Assembly (NCBI RefSeq): GCF_001412575.1
Contig: NZ_CP011834.1
Coordinates: 1,550,001 to 1,614,000, forward strand
Direction of reading: 5' to 3'
DNA: 64,000 nt
Source: Limnohabitans sp. 103DPR2
GTDB lineage: Bacteria > Pseudomonadota > Gammaproteobacteria > Burkholderiales > Burkholderiaceae_C
A program made the position numbers and the translations under genes. The notes below the pieces were generated by a model that searched no databases, had not been told where the DNA came from, and saw only the letters and a program-made list of their open reading frames with translations. Shown here in pieces: positions 48,866 through 58,505 of the stretch (position 1 is the first letter of the stretch; each line of letters begins with the position of its first letter).

Positions 48866-49681
48866 ATGCACGATGGCATAGAAACTCCTGACGACGCCGA
48901 CTCGGCTGGACAAGTGCGTAAGCCTCGCAAGGGCATTTACGTCCTGCCCAACTTGTTCACGTTGGCAGCCCTGTTCGGTGGCTTTTACGCCATCGTGATG
49001 GCCATGAATGGCCGTTTTGACATGGCGGCCGTGGGAGTTTTTTGCGCCATGGTGCTCGACAGCCTGGATGGCCGTGTGGCCCGCATGACCAACACGCAAA
49101 GTGCCTTTGGAGAGCAGATGGACTCCTTGTCCGACATGGTCTCCTTTGGCGCTGCGCCTGCGCTCATTGCCTATGAGTGGTCTTTGAAGGGGCTCGGCCG
49201 TTGGGGTTGGATTGCTGCCTTTGTTTACTGTGCTTGCGCGGCATTGCGCCTGGCACGTTTTAACGTCAACACCGCCGTCGTTGACAAACGATTTTTTCAA
49301 GGCTTGCCTTCGCCGGCAGCCGCAGCGCTGGTCATGGGTTTCATTTCCATCATGACCGATGCCGAAGTTTCTGCAGCCAGCATGGCCTGGCCCATGTTTG
49401 TTGTGGCCATGTTTGCTGGCCTGACCATGGTCACCAACGTGCCTTTTTACAGTTTCAAAGATGTCAGCATGAAGCAGAGCGTGCCCTTTGTGGTGATCGT
49501 TCTCATTGCCTTGGGCATTGCTGCCGTCAACATTCACCCACCTATGGTGCTTTTTGGCTTGTTTGTTTTGTATGGCCTCAGCGGTTACGCCCTCTACGGA
49601 TGGCGCCGTTTTAAGGGGCAACAAACCAGCGTGATCAGCACTTCCACAGAAGATCCCGATGAACGGGGTTTACACCAGTAA
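48866..49681 (+). CDS. pssA: CDP-diacylglycerol--serine O-phosphatidyltransferase
   Basis: The 271-aa inner-membrane enzyme makes phosphatidylserine, the precursor of phosphatidylethanolamine. It shows the CDP-alcohol phosphotransferase motif DSLDGRVARMTNTQSAFGEQMDSLSDMVSFG (D-G-x2-A-R-x8-G-x3-D-x3-D) and about eight membrane segments. It starts 33 bases after ilvC, a frequent ilvC-pssA-leuA order in Burkholderiales. Confidence 0.95.
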   Translation: MHDGIETPDDADSAGQVRKPRKGIYVLPNLFTLAALFGGFYAIVMAMNGRFDMAAVGVFCAMVLDSLDGRVARMTNTQSAFGEQMDSLSDMVSFGAAPALIAYEWSLKGLGRWGWIAAFVYCACAALRLARFNVNTAVVDKRFFQGLPSPAAAALVMGFISIMTDAEVSAASMAWPMFVVAMFAGLTMVTNVPFYSFKDVSMKQSVPFVVIVLIALGIAAVNIHPPMVLFGLFVLYGLSGYALYGWRRFKGQQTSVISTSTEDPDERGLHQ

Positions 49682-49714
49682 ACAGTTTTCAAAAACTTGT
49701 GATACAGTCGTCTC

Positions 49715-49768
49715 ATGAAATTGAACTTGCTAGCTCTACTGTTGACGCCCCTCGGGCGGGATATGTAG
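49715..49768 (+). CDS. leuA leader peptide, Leu-rich, 17 aa
   Basis: The frame MKLNLLALLLTPLGRDM contains seven Leu codons of seventeen, including two CTA codons, and ends 24 bases before a strong intrinsic terminator that precedes leuA. This is the arrangement of ribosome-mediated attenuation: when charged tRNA-Leu is scarce the ribosome stalls on the Leu codons and the terminator is not formed. A clear ribosome binding site is not visible; a short leader or leaderless start is possible. Confidence 0.8.
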   Translation: MKLNLLALLLTPLGRDM

Positions 49769-49791
49769 CGCACGCTGTTCTATTTCCCATC

Positions 49792-49824
49792 AAGCCCGTT
49801 TGCCAACCGCAGCGGGCTTTTTTT
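49792..49824 (+). terminator. leuA attenuator terminator
   Basis: AAGCCCG (49792-49798) pairs with CGGGCTT (49813-49819), followed by a T7 run and ATTTT, located 45 bases before leuA. Upstream, CGCCC-ctc-GGGCG inside the leader ORF provides a competing hairpin. Confidence 0.85.
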
Positions 49825-49868
49825 ATTTTGAATTTGCTTTTTTGAAGTTTTCAAACCAGGAGTGAAAC

Positions 49869-51407
49869 ATGGCCGATAAATTGATTATTTTTGACACGAC
49901 ATTGCGCGACGGTGAGCAGTCACCTGGCGCTTCCATGACCCGTGACGAAAAACTGCGCATTGCGCGTCAATTGGAACGATTGCGCGTGGACGTGATCGAG
50001 GCAGGTTTCGCAGCCAGCTCCAACGGTGACTTTGAAGCGGTTCAAGCCATTGCCAATGCCATCAAAGACTCCACCATCTGCTCTTTGTCGCGTGCCAACG
50101 ACCGCGACATTTCCAGAGCGGCAGAGGCTTTGAAGGGCGCCAACAGTGGCCGCATTCACACCTTCATTGCAACCTCACCCTTGCACATGGAAAAGAAACT
50201 GCGCATGACACCCGAGCAAGTGTTGGAGCAGGCCAAGCAATCCGTGCGCTTTGCACGCAACTTGGTGGCCGATGTGGAGTTCAGCCCTGAGGACGGCTAC
50301 CGCAGCGACATGGACTTCTTGTGCCAAGTGCTTGAGGCTGTGATTGCTGAAGGTGCCACCACCATCAATGTGCCCGACACAGTCGGTTATGCCGTGCCTG
50401 AGTTGTACGGCCAGTTCATCAAGACATTGCGTGAGCGCATTCCCAACTCAGACAAAGCCATTTGGTCCGTGCATTGCCACAATGACTTGGGCATGGCGGT
50501 GGCCAACAGTTTGGCGGGCGTGAAGTTGGGCGGCGCTCGACAGGTCGAGTGCACCATCAATGGATTGGGCGAGCGTGCGGGTAATTGCTCTTTGGAAGAA
50601 ATTGTCATGGCGGTTAAGACGCGCAAAGACTATTTCGGCCTTGAGATGAACATTGATCCGGTTCATATCGTTGCTGCCAGCCGCATGGTCAGTCAAACCA
50701 CTGGTTTTGTGGTTCAACCCAACAAGGCCGTGGTGGGTGCCAATGCATTTGCACACGCGTCAGGTATTCACCAAGATGGCGTCTTGAAAGCCCGTGACAC
50801 TTACGAGATCATGCGCGCAGAAGATGTGGGCTGGTCGGCCAACAAAATTGTGTTGGGTAAGTTGAGTGGCCGTAATGCTTTCAAACAACGCTTGCAAGAG
50901 TTGGGTGTGGTGCTTGAAAGTGAATCCGAGTTGAATGCTGCTTTCACCCGATTCAAAGAATTGGCCGATCGCAAGAGTGAAATTTTTGACGAGGACATCT
51001 TGGCTTTGGTCAGCGAAGAGAGCGTTACTCAGGACAAAGAACAGTACGCTTTTGTGTCTTTGGCGCAACACAGTGAAACTGGCGAAAAACCACAAGCGAC
51101 CATCGTGTTCACCATGGGAGGCAAAGAAGTCCATGGCAAGTCCGATGGCAACGGCCCCGTCGATGCTTCTCTCAAAGCCATTGAATCCATCGTTGAAAGT
51201 GGGGCAGAAATGGTGCTTTACTCCGTCAACGCTATCAGCGGATCGACCGAAAGCCAAGGGGAAGTCACGGTTCGCCTGCAAAACAGTGGTCGCGTGGTGA
51301 ACGGCGTAGGTTCAGACCCCGACATCATCGTCGCCTCTGCCAAAGCCTACTTGAGCGCCTTGAACAAGCTTCAAAGCAAGGCCGACCGGGTTGCGGCACA
51401 AGGTTAA
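49869..51407 (+). CDS. leuA: 2-isopropylmalate synthase
   Basis: The 512-aa enzyme catalyses the first step of leucine synthesis from 2-oxoisovalerate and acetyl-CoA. The N-terminal TIM barrel opens with [17 protein letters not shown] (metal and substrate site) and carries [45 protein letters not shown] (metal-binding His pair). The C-terminal regulatory domain binds leucine and ends [26 protein letters not shown] precedes the ATG. Expression is likely attenuated through the leader peptide and terminator upstream. Confidence 0.98.
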   Translation: MADKLIIFDTTLRDGEQSPGASMTRDEKLRIARQLERLRVDVIEAGFAASSNGDFEAVQAIANAIKDSTICSLSRANDRDISRAAEALKGANSGRIHTFIATSPLHMEKKLRMTPEQVLEQAKQSVRFARNLVADVEFSPEDGYRSDMDFLCQVLEAVIAEGATTINVPDTVGYAVPELYGQFIKTLRERIPNSDKAIWSVHCHNDLGMAVANSLAGVKLGGARQVECTINGLGERAGNCSLEEIVMAVKTRKDYFGLEMNIDPVHIVAASRMVSQTTGFVVQPNKAVVGANAFAHASGIHQDGVLKARDTYEIMRAEDVGWSANKIVLGKLSGRNAFKQRLQELGVVLESESELNAAFTRFKELADRKSEIFDEDILALVSEESVTQDKEQYAFVSLAQHSETGEKPQATIVFTMGGKEVHGKSDGNGPVDASLKAIESIVESGAEMVLYSVNAISGSTESQGEVTVRLQNSGRVVNGVGSDPDIIVASAKAYLSALNKLQSKADRVAAQG

Positions 51408-51446
51408 AGCCTAGAAGCCAGTAGACTGAAAAACGTCTTCAAGAAG

Positions 51447-51481
51447 ATCGCGCAAGGTATTGATCTTGCGCGATTTTTTTT
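51447..51481 (+). terminator. Rho-independent terminator of leuA
   Basis: ATCGCGCAAG (51447-51456) and CTTGCGCGAT (51465-51474) form a perfect 10-bp stem with an 8-base loop, followed by a T8 run. It lies 40 bases after the leuA stop. Confidence 0.93.
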
Positions 51482-51555
51482 ATTTATGTACACTGTCGGA
51501 AGTTTCTATTACACTCGCCAAATTCTGATTGATTTTGGGCATTGAAAGTACCGCT

Positions 51556-52578
51556 TTGACTCCACTAAATCGCTTGGTCACCCGCCGTTTCATCAGCCTT
51601 TGCGTGCCTGTGTGCATCATGGCCCTGATGTCTATCTCATCTTTCGCGGCTGACGGCGAAAAGGCTCGGAAGCCTGCTAATTCCAGCAAAGCCTCCCAAC
51701 AGGCCGCCAAACCTGCGCCTAAAGCGCGCAAAGTTGCCAAAGCCAAACCGGTTGACACGCGACCTTCCTATGGCCGTGTTGCAGGTCTGCATCAAAGTGG
51801 TGATGCCCTCGACCTGCGCTCCAGTGTGGCGCTGGTGATTGACCAAGACACACACGAAGTTTTGCTGCGTAAAAACGATCAAGCCGTTTTGCCCATTGCC
51901 TCTTTGACCAAACTCATGACGGGCTTGGTCATCAGCGATGCGAATTTGCCACACAGCGACATGATCACCATTACGCAAGAGGATGTGGACACCGAAAAGG
52001 GCAGTTCATCTCGTTTGGCAGTTGGATCTGTTCTCAGCCGTGGTGACTTGTTGCATTTGGCCTTGATGTCCAGCGAGAACCGAGCAGCCCATGCGCTGGG
52101 TCGTACTTATCCAGGTGGTTTGTCAGCCTTTGTCAAAGCCATGAACGATCGCGCAAGTGGTTTGGGCATGAGCTCAACGCACTACGTTGAGCCTACCGGC
52201 TTGTCTAGCCGCAACCAATCCAGTGCCACCGATTTGGCTGTGCTGGTAGGTGCTGCCTACAACGTTCCTTTGCTGCGTGAATTGTCGACATCGCCAGGCC
52301 GCGAAGTGGCCGTGGGCCGCCGCACTTTGCAATACAACACAACCAACCGTTTGGTGAAGAGCCCTAACTGGGACATTGGTTTGCAAAAGACAGGCTATAT
52401 CTCTGAAGCTGGCCAGTGCTTGGTCATGCAAACCAAGGTGTCGGGTCGTAAGTTGATCATGGTGTTTTTGGATTCAGCGGGCAAACTCAGTCGCATCGCC
52501 GACGCAGAGCGTGTGCGCCGTTGGGTTGAAACAAACCAAGCGCGTCACGTCGTGGCATCCGCCAACACAGCAGGTTGA
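51556..52578 (+). CDS. pbpG: D-alanyl-D-alanine endopeptidase, PBP7-like
   Basis: This penicillin-binding serine peptidase trims peptidoglycan cross-links in the periplasm. All three active-site motifs are visible: SxxK in PIASLTKLMTG, SxN in MSSENRAAHALG, and KTG in GLQKTGYIS. A signal peptide (RRFISLCVPVCIMALMSISSFA) precedes a basic Ala/Lys/Pro linker of about 40 residues. No ATG precedes the signal peptide; TTG at 51556 is chosen because GAAAG lies 7 bases upstream, with TTG 51529 possible. Confidence 0.88.
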   Translation: MTPLNRLVTRRFISLCVPVCIMALMSISSFAADGEKARKPANSSKASQQAAKPAPKARKVAKAKPVDTRPSYGRVAGLHQSGDALDLRSSVALVIDQDTHEVLLRKNDQAVLPIASLTKLMTGLVISDANLPHSDMITITQEDVDTEKGSSSRLAVGSVLSRGDLLHLALMSSENRAAHALGRTYPGGLSAFVKAMNDRASGLGMSSTHYVEPTGLSSRNQSSATDLAVLVGAAYNVPLLRELSTSPGREVAVGRRTLQYNTTNRLVKSPNWDIGLQKTGYISEAGQCLVMQTKVSGRKLIMVFLDSAGKLSRIADAERVRRWVETNQARHVVASANTAG

Positions 52579-52611
52579 GTCTTCACGCCAACGTAAATCA
52601 CGTTGCCCAAC

Positions 52612-52641
52612 AAAAAGCCCGTCATCGACGGGCTTTTTTTT
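52612..52641. terminator. Bidirectional terminator between pbpG and the IclR gene
   Basis: AAAAAGCCCGTC and GACGGGCTTTTT form a 12-bp perfect inverted repeat with a three-base loop, flanked by A and T tracts, so it can serve both convergent genes. Confidence 0.93.
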
Positions 52642-52643
52642 CT

Positions 52644-53420
52644 TTAAGCTTTGTAGCCTAGGGATTGTGAAATGCCCTCAGCTGTGGCTTGCAGCTTGGG
52701 TAGCCATGCTTCATCCAGTCGATCTGCAGGCGCCGAGATGGACAATCCCGCAAGCAACTTGCCTTGGTCATCATAGATGCCTGCGGCAATACAGCGAACA
52801 CCCAATTCGAGTTCTTCGTTGTCGCGTGCAATGCCGTATTGGCGAACTTTGGAAAGCTCTCGCTCTAGCACTGGCAATTGGGTAATGCTGTTTTTGGTGT
52901 GACCACTGAGGCCAGTTCGCGTGGCGTAGCTGCGCACTTTCATCGGCTCATCCACCGACAAGAACAACTTGCCAACCGAGGTGAGGTGCAGGGGCGCACG
53001 ACCGCCAATGGCGCGCACCACTTGCATGCCAGAGCGCTCGCTGTAAGCGCGCTCGATGTACACAATTTCATCACCTTGGCGCATGCTGAGGTTGACGGGT
53101 TGCTGAATCAGTTTGTGCAAGTCGCGCATGGGTGCAAGCGCCGCATCGCGCACGTTCAGTCGTGCTTTGACCATGTTGCCCAGTTCAAGCAAACGCATGC
53201 CCAGTCGATAGCTGCCAGGCTCGGGGCGGTCTACAAAACGGCCAATGGTGAGGTCATTCAAAATGCGATGCGCTGTGGACGGGTGCAGGCCCGTTTTTTC
53301 GCTGATTTCTTTCAGTGAGATGGCGTCTTCCCTGGATGCCAAAACATCCATGAGTGAAAACAGTCGCTCAATGACTTGAATGGTGGGGACAGCCGGTGTG
53401 GGTGCTTCAGCTTTTCTCAT
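52644..53420 (-). CDS. IclR family transcriptional regulator
   Basis: The 258-aa protein has an N-terminal winged HTH (TIQVIERLFSLMDVLASREDAISLKEISEKTGLHPSTAHRILNDLTIGRFVDRPEPGSYRLG) and a C-terminal ligand-binding GAF-like domain (IGGRAPLHLTSVGKLFL; ELELGVRCIAAGIYDDQGKLLAGLSISAPADRL). The start at 53420 has GAGG upstream. Members usually control aromatic or carboxylic acid catabolism, but no catabolic operon is adjacent, so the target is unknown. Confidence 0.93.
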   Translation of the reverse strand: MRKAEAPTPAVPTIQVIERLFSLMDVLASREDAISLKEISEKTGLHPSTAHRILNDLTIGRFVDRPEPGSYRLGMRLLELGNMVKARLNVRDAALAPMRDLHKLIQQPVNLSMRQGDEIVYIERAYSERSGMQVVRAIGGRAPLHLTSVGKLFLSVDEPMKVRSYATRTGLSGHTKNSITQLPVLERELSKVRQYGIARDNEELELGVRCIAAGIYDDQGKLLAGLSISAPADRLDEAWLPKLQATAEGISQSLGYKA

Positions 53421-53517
53421 GGGACTTAACCTCGGTCTTTTTGAAAGCGAAGGGGCCTTCACGATGTGAAGACATTGCGAAATTTGATTTTACAAGATGA
53501 AATTGGCTTTGGGTAGC

Positions 53518-54270
53518 CTAATCGTGAGGTGATTTGAAATGACGGCGCCATTGGCCGTTCATCAAGCGCTCATGGGGGCTAAAGCGTTCCTTGTATTGCA
53601 TTTTGGGGCTGGCCCCAATCCAATAGCCTAGGTAAACATAGGGTAGCCCCAAAGATTGGGCTTGCTTGATTTGCCACAGCACACCGTAGGTGCCAAAGCT
53701 CGCTTCTTTATCGGGGTCAAAGAAGGTGTAAACGGCCGACAAGCCGTCGTTCAAGACATCCACAATGCTGACCATTTTGAGCTCACCCAAGCCGCCATCG
53801 ACCGTGGGTTCACGAAACTCAACCAGGCGCGAGTTAACGCGGCTTTGCAACAAAAATTGCTTGTACTGCTCCACGCTGTCTTGGTCCATGCCGCCACCTT
53901 CGTGCCGGCTGTTTTGGTAGCGCAAATACAAGTCGTAGTGTTCTGACTCAAAGCCCAGTCGTGACACCTTGGCCACCAGATCTTGATGTTTTTTCAAGGC
54001 ACGCTTTTGACTGCGGTCAGGTTTGAATTCGTCACACAGCACGCGCAAGGGCACGCAGGCTTGGCAACCATCGCAATAAGGCCTGTAAGTGAACAAACCA
54101 CTGCGCCGAAAACCTCTGGCCACCAAATCAGAGTAAACCTCGTTTTGAATCAGGTGGCTGGGTGTGGCAACTTGCGAGCGCGCTTCTCGCGCATCCAAGT
54201 AGCTGCAAGGGTAGGCTGCAGTGGCATAAAACTGCAGCGTGCTAAAGGGCAAATCTTTCAGGTGTGTCAT
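53518..54270 (-). CDS. bpt: Aspartate/glutamate leucyltransferase (arginyl-transferase family)
   Basis: The 250-aa enzyme attaches leucine from Leu-tRNA to N-terminal Asp or Glu, making an N-degron for ClpS-ClpAP. Features are the Cys-containing [34 protein letters not shown], and the C-terminal [27 protein letters not shown] at 54270 overlaps the aat stop by 4 bases. It is paired with aat, so both N-end-rule transferases are co-expressed. Confidence 0.95.
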   Translation of the reverse strand: MTHLKDLPFSTLQFYATAAYPCSYLDAREARSQVATPSHLIQNEVYSDLVARGFRRSGLFTYRPYCDGCQACVPLRVLCDEFKPDRSQKRALKKHQDLVAKVSRLGFESEHYDLYLRYQNSRHEGGGMDQDSVEQYKQFLLQSRVNSRLVEFREPTVDGGLGELKMVSIVDVLNDGLSAVYTFFDPDKEASFGTYGVLWQIKQAQSLGLPYVYLGYWIGASPKMQYKERFSPHERLMNGQWRRHFKSPHD

Positions 54271-55031
54271 GCTGCTTTGCCGCTTCGCCAGTGGTCCCAA
54301 TCGATGGTGGCATTTTGCCAGTCGGGGCTGGGTGCATGCTTGGCTGTGTGCGTCAATGCTAAAAATTCAGCGCGTGACATTTCTTGGGCGCCCATGGAGG
54401 CCAGGTGGGCGGTGTTTTGTTGGCAATCGATGGCCACAACACCTTGATGCTCGCAAACTTGAACCAGGGCGGCCAAGGCCATTTTGGAGCCATCGCTGAT
54501 GGTGCTGAACATGGACTCACCAAAAACAGCACGTCCAATGCAAACAAAATACAGACCGGCTACCAACTTGCCGTCCAACCATGTTTCAACGCTGTGGGCA
54601 TGACCTGCTTGGTGCAATGCTTTGTAGGCCTCAACCATGGCGGGTACGATCCAGGTGCCATTTTGTCCTTCGCGGGGACTCTGCGAACAAGCCTCAATCA
54701 CTTGGTCAAATGATCGGTCAAAACACAATTCAAACTGGGGATGCGTCGCGTAACGAGCCAGCGTTTTACGCAGCGACCGGTGCAACTTGAAGTCTTTAAT
54801 TTGGAGAACCATGCGCGGGTCTGGACTCCACCACAACACAGGCTGATCGGGGTTAAACCAAGGAAACACACCTTGACCATAAGCCTCTAGCAACCTATTA
54901 ACGCCAAGGTCTGCGCCCGCTGCCAATAAACCAGGTGCCTCAGAGTCCTTACCCCAAGCGGTTTCGACCGGGGGTAAAGGATCTTGGCTTTCAATCCAAG
55001 GCAAGTGGGGTTGAGGGGTGTCGGCGGACAT
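54267..55031 (-). CDS. aat: Leucyl/phenylalanyl-tRNA--protein transferase
   Basis: The 254-aa enzyme adds Leu or Phe to N-terminal Arg or Lys to mark proteins for degradation. Signature segments are [71 protein letters not shown], and [24 protein letters not shown]. It is upstream of bpt in a two-gene unit and divergent from the GST gene. Confidence 0.97.
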   Translation of the reverse strand: MSADTPQPHLPWIESQDPLPPVETAWGKDSEAPGLLAAGADLGVNRLLEAYGQGVFPWFNPDQPVLWWSPDPRMVLQIKDFKLHRSLRKTLARYATHPQFELCFDRSFDQVIEACSQSPREGQNGTWIVPAMVEAYKALHQAGHAHSVETWLDGKLVAGLYFVCIGRAVFGESMFSTISDGSKMALAALVQVCEHQGVVAIDCQQNTAHLASMGAQEMSRAEFLALTHTAKHAPSPDWQNATIDWDHWRSGKAA

Positions 55032-55054
55032 GTTTCCAGTTTATGCTAATGCTT

Positions 55055-55690
55055 ATGAAACTTTACAACTACTTCCGATCTTCTGCTTCTTTTCGCGTTC
55101 GCATTGCACTTCAGTTGAAGGGCTTGCCCTATGAATATATCGCGGTTCACATTGCCAAAGGCGAGCACAAGTTGCCTGGTTACAGCGCAGTCGCTGCAGA
55201 CAATTTGGTGCCCAATTTGTTGGTCGATGGCGAGCATTTAAGTCAGTCATTGGCCATCATGGAGTATTTGGATGAAACGCATCCCACGCCCGCCTTGTTG
55301 CCCCAAGATGCATTGGGCCGCGCTCGCGTGAGGGCTTTGGCGCAGTCCATTGCTTGTGAAATTCATCCCATCAACAACTTGCGTGTGTTGAAATATTTGT
55401 CGGGAACTTTGGGCCTCAGCGAAGAACAAAAAAACACATGGTACCGACACTGGGTTCGCGAAGGCCTTGATGCTTTTGAGCGTCAGTTGGCACAGGGTCC
55501 CAAATCGACCTATTGTTTTGGCGACTCACCCACCATGGCCGATTGTTGCTTGGTACCCCAAATTTTCAATGGCAAACGCTTTGATGTGAACTTTGATGGC
55601 TTGCCCCTCACCATGGGTGCCTTTGATGCCTGCATGAAGTTGGAAGCATTTCAAAAAGCACAGCCCTCTGCCTGTCCCGATGCAGAGTAA
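55055..55690 (+). CDS. maiA: Maleylacetoacetate isomerase / zeta-class glutathione S-transferase
   Basis: The 211-aa protein has the zeta-class N-terminus MKLYNYFRSSASFRVRIALQLKG with the catalytic Ser-Ser-x-x-Ser-x-R-V pattern, the glutathione-binding NLVPNLLVDGEHLSQSLAIMEYLDE, and a helical C-terminal domain with the substrate-binding CEIHPINNLRVLKYL. Besides maleylacetoacetate it could isomerise maleylpyruvate. ATG at 55055 is the family start, though no ribosome binding site is visible and two in-frame ATG lie just upstream. It overlaps pgeF by 11 bases. Confidence 0.9.
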   Translation: MKLYNYFRSSASFRVRIALQLKGLPYEYIAVHIAKGEHKLPGYSAVAADNLVPNLLVDGEHLSQSLAIMEYLDETHPTPALLPQDALGRARVRALAQSIACEIHPINNLRVLKYLSGTLGLSEEQKNTWYRHWVREGLDAFERQLAQGPKSTYCFGDSPTMADCCLVPQIFNGKRFDVNFDGLPLTMGAFDACMKLEAFQKAQPSACPDAE

Positions 55691-56477
55691 GCCATTGATT
55701 GGTTTTGAGCCTGATTGGCCTGCACCGCCTTTTGTGCGGGCCCTCATGACCACCCGACAAGGGGGAGTTTCCAAAGCGCCTTGGAATGAACTTAATTTAG
55801 GCCTTTTGTCGGGCGATAAGGTCTCAGACGTGCAGCAGAACCGCGCATTGGTTGACCAAGCGCTAGGTGTCCCAGCGGTTTACATGCGGCAAGTTCATGG
55901 CACGCACGGTGTGGCTGTCACACCATCGACGCCGCCCAACACCGAAGCGGATGTGGCCTGGACCACCCAAGCGGGTGTTGCATTTGCCATCATGGCGGCC
56001 GATTGCTTGCCCATTTTGGTGTGCCACCCCACGGCCAAATGGGTGGCCGGTGCGCATGCAGGTTGGCGTGGTTTGGCGGGGCTTGAGGGTCATGGTGTGG
56101 TGGAAACTTTGGCGCAATCAGCCAAAGCGCATGGTTTAGCGCCTCAAGACTGTGTGGTTTGGTTAGGCCCCTGCATAGGGCCCACCGCATTTGAAGTAGG
56201 TGAAGACGTCTTCGCCGCCTTTGGCAGTTTGTTAGATAAATCCGACAACGCCGAAAATTTGTTCGTTCAGACATCACCGACCAAATACATGGCCAATTTG
56301 GCGGGTTTAGCGCGGGAGCGTTTGAAATTGGCAGGATTTGGGTCGGTCCATGGCAATGACAGCAGTTTGCCTTGGTGCACCTATCGACAAGAAGCGCTTT
56401 ATCACTCTCACAGGCGCGATGCAGTGGCCAAAGGTGGCTCGGGCCGCATGGCGGCTTACATCTGGATTACGGCTTAG
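55680..56477 (+). CDS. pgeF: Purine nucleoside phosphorylase/laccase-domain protein (YfiH/PgeF family)
   Basis: The 265-aa protein has the copper/zinc site motifs of the family: VYMRQVHGTHGVAV, VAFAIMAADCLPILVCHPTAKWVAGAHAGWRGLAGLEGHGVVETL, and LGPCIGPTAFEVGEDVFAAF. Members have purine nucleoside phosphorylase or adenosine deaminase activity, and in E. coli PgeF edits peptidoglycan precursors. Its end overlaps the end of the convergent small membrane protein gene. Confidence 0.93.
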   Translation: MQSKPLIGFEPDWPAPPFVRALMTTRQGGVSKAPWNELNLGLLSGDKVSDVQQNRALVDQALGVPAVYMRQVHGTHGVAVTPSTPPNTEADVAWTTQAGVAFAIMAADCLPILVCHPTAKWVAGAHAGWRGLAGLEGHGVVETLAQSAKAHGLAPQDCVVWLGPCIGPTAFEVGEDVFAAFGSLLDKSDNAENLFVQTSPTKYMANLAGLARERLKLAGFGSVHGNDSSLPWCTYRQEALYHSHRRDAVAKGGSGRMAAYIWITA

Positions 56478-56712
56478 GACTGGTTTTGTCGTCGTTTTGT
56501 AACTGCGTGGCCTCATTCTGAGCCTGTTCCGCTGCTAATCTGGCTTTTTTACGATTTGGGGCCCCCATCACGTAAACGATGATTGAAGTTGGAAGGATTC
56601 CGTAAAGAATGAAGGTCAGAATACCTCCAAGGACAGTTCCATTGGTGTTGGTTGCTTCCGCCACGCTCATCATGAGTGCGACGTAGAGCCAGGCGATTGG
56701 GACGATGTACAT
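56467..56712 (-). CDS. Small two-helix membrane protein, hypothetical
   Basis: The 81-aa product has two hydrophobic segments (IVPIAWLYVALMMSVAEA and GTVLGGILTFILYGILPTSIIVYVMG) and a charged, Gln-rich C-terminal tail (NRKKARLAAEQAQNEATQ). The ATG at 56712 lies only 34 bases from the phaC start on the other strand, so the promoters are back to back. It ends within the last codons of pgeF. No function can be assigned. Confidence 0.75.
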   Translation of the reverse strand: MYIVPIAWLYVALMMSVAEATNTNGTVLGGILTFILYGILPTSIIVYVMGAPNRKKARLAAEQAQNEATQLQNDDKTSPKP

Positions 56713-56745
56713 GATAAAAATTGCTCAAAGACAGGAGAAGTGCAC

Positions 56746-58464
56746 ATGACGAATTCAAACCATGAATTTTGGTCTCGCGCCGGAGAAGAGTTTCAGCAAA
56801 ACCTTGCCAAGAGCTGGGGCCAAGCCATGCAAACTTTTCAAACCATGGACTTGGGCGGTATTTTGCCCGGTGCTGAAAAAGCTGCAACACCTTTGAGTTT
56901 TTCTCAAGAAAAACTCAAGGCTATCCAAGCGGCTTATCTGGAAGAGGCCACCGCGTTGTGGAATCACGGGTTGGAAGCGAAGCATGACATCAAAGACCGT
57001 CGTTTTTCAAGTGATGCTTGGACGGGCAATCCCATGGCGGCATTTACCGCAGGCGCCTATTTGCTCAATGCCAAAACCATGATGGGTTTGGCAGAAGCTG
57101 TTGAAGCGGATGAGCACACCCAAAACAAAATCAAATTTGCAGTGGAGCAGTGGGTGGCGGCGTCAGCCCCCAGCAACTTTTTAGCCTTCAATGCGGAAGC
57201 CCAGAAAAAGGCCATCGAAACCAAGGGTGAGAGCTTGGCCAAAGGCATTCAGAATTTGTTGCACGACATGCAACAAGGCCATGTGTCGATGACCGATGAA
57301 AGCAAGTTTGTGGTGGGTGAGAACGTGGCCACCACGGAAGGTGCTGTGGTTTTTGAAAATGAATATTTTCAATTGATTGAGTACAAACCACTCACCGCCA
57401 AAGTTTACGAAAAACCGTTTTTGTTGATCCCGCCTTGCATCAACAAGTTTTACATCTTGGATTTGCAGCCCAACAACTCTTTCATTCGCTATGCCGTTAG
57501 CCAAGGTCATCGCACCTTTGTGGTCAGTTGGCGCAATCCTGATGAGTCCATGGCGCAAAAGTCTTGGGATGATTACATTGAAAATGCCGCCATCAAAGCG
57601 ATTGCGCAAGTTCAAGAGATCACCGGCGCCAAACAAATCAATGCATTGGGCTTCTGTGTCGGTGGCACCATTCTGAGCAATGCCCTGGCCGTGTTGGCGG
57701 CGCGTGGCGAAAAGCCAGTGGCCAGCGCCACCTTCCTCACCACCCTCATTGATTTCACTGACACCGGCGTGTTGGATGTTTTCATCGACGAGAACTTTGT
57801 GAAGTTTCGCGAAATGCAAATGGGGCAGGGCGGTTTGCTCAAGGGCCAAGACTTGGCATCCACTTTCAGCTTCTTGCGCCCCAACGATTTGGTTTGGAAT
57901 TATGTGGTCGGCAATTACCTCAAAGGTGAGTCGCCACCGCCTTTTGACTTGCTTTATTGGAACAGCGATTCCACCAATTTGCCAGGTCCGTTCTATGCGT
58001 GGTACCTGCGCAATACGTACCTTGAAAACAAATTTGTCACACCCGGCGCTGTCACTGTCTGTGGTGAAAAAATTGACCTCGGCAAAGTGAACATGCCGGT
58101 TTACATCTATGGCTCACGCGAAGATCACATCGTGCCCATTGGTGGTGCTTACGCATCCACACAGCACCTGCCAGGCAAGAAGCGTTTTGTCATGGGGGCG
58201 TCGGGCCACATTGCGGGTGTGATCAATCCGCCTGCCGCCAACAAGCGCAGCCACTGGTTGCGCGAAGATGGCAAGTTTCCTGCAACGGCCCAAGAGTGGA
58301 TTGCTGGCGCAACAGAATTGCCAGGTAGCTGGTGGACCGACTGGTCCGATTGGCTTAAAACACACGCTGGCAAGCAAATTGCTGCGCCCAAACACTATGG
58401 CAAGGACGCCAAGTCTAAAACCATAGAACCTGCACCAGGACGGTACGTCAAAGCACGTGCTTAA
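56746..58464 (+). CDS. phaC: Class I polyhydroxyalkanoate synthase
   Basis: This 572-aa granule-bound enzyme polymerises (R)-3-hydroxyacyl-CoA, mainly 3-hydroxybutyryl-CoA. The lipase-like box GFCVGG carries the catalytic Cys (residue about 304), and the other triad residues are in [13 protein letters not shown] (Asp) and [13 protein letters not shown] (His). The N-terminal domain includes the family stretch [31 protein letters not shown] lies 8 bases before ATG 56746. It begins the phaC-phaA-phaB operon; no phasin or depolymerase gene is adjacent. Confidence 0.97.
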   Translation: MTNSNHEFWSRAGEEFQQNLAKSWGQAMQTFQTMDLGGILPGAEKAATPLSFSQEKLKAIQAAYLEEATALWNHGLEAKHDIKDRRFSSDAWTGNPMAAFTAGAYLLNAKTMMGLAEAVEADEHTQNKIKFAVEQWVAASAPSNFLAFNAEAQKKAIETKGESLAKGIQNLLHDMQQGHVSMTDESKFVVGENVATTEGAVVFENEYFQLIEYKPLTAKVYEKPFLLIPPCINKFYILDLQPNNSFIRYAVSQGHRTFVVSWRNPDESMAQKSWDDYIENAAIKAIAQVQEITGAKQINALGFCVGGTILSNALAVLAARGEKPVASATFLTTLIDFTDTGVLDVFIDENFVKFREMQMGQGGLLKGQDLASTFSFLRPNDLVWNYVVGNYLKGESPPPFDLLYWNSDSTNLPGPFYAWYLRNTYLENKFVTPGAVTVCGEKIDLGKVNMPVYIYGSREDHIVPIGGAYASTQHLPGKKRFVMGASGHIAGVINPPAANKRSHWLREDGKFPATAQEWIAGATELPGSWWTDWSDWLKTHAGKQIAAPKHYGKDAKSKTIEPAPGRYVKARA

Positions 58465-58505
58465 TGCAAATTGAAATTGACCGATTAACAAACAAGGAAG
58501 ACAAC

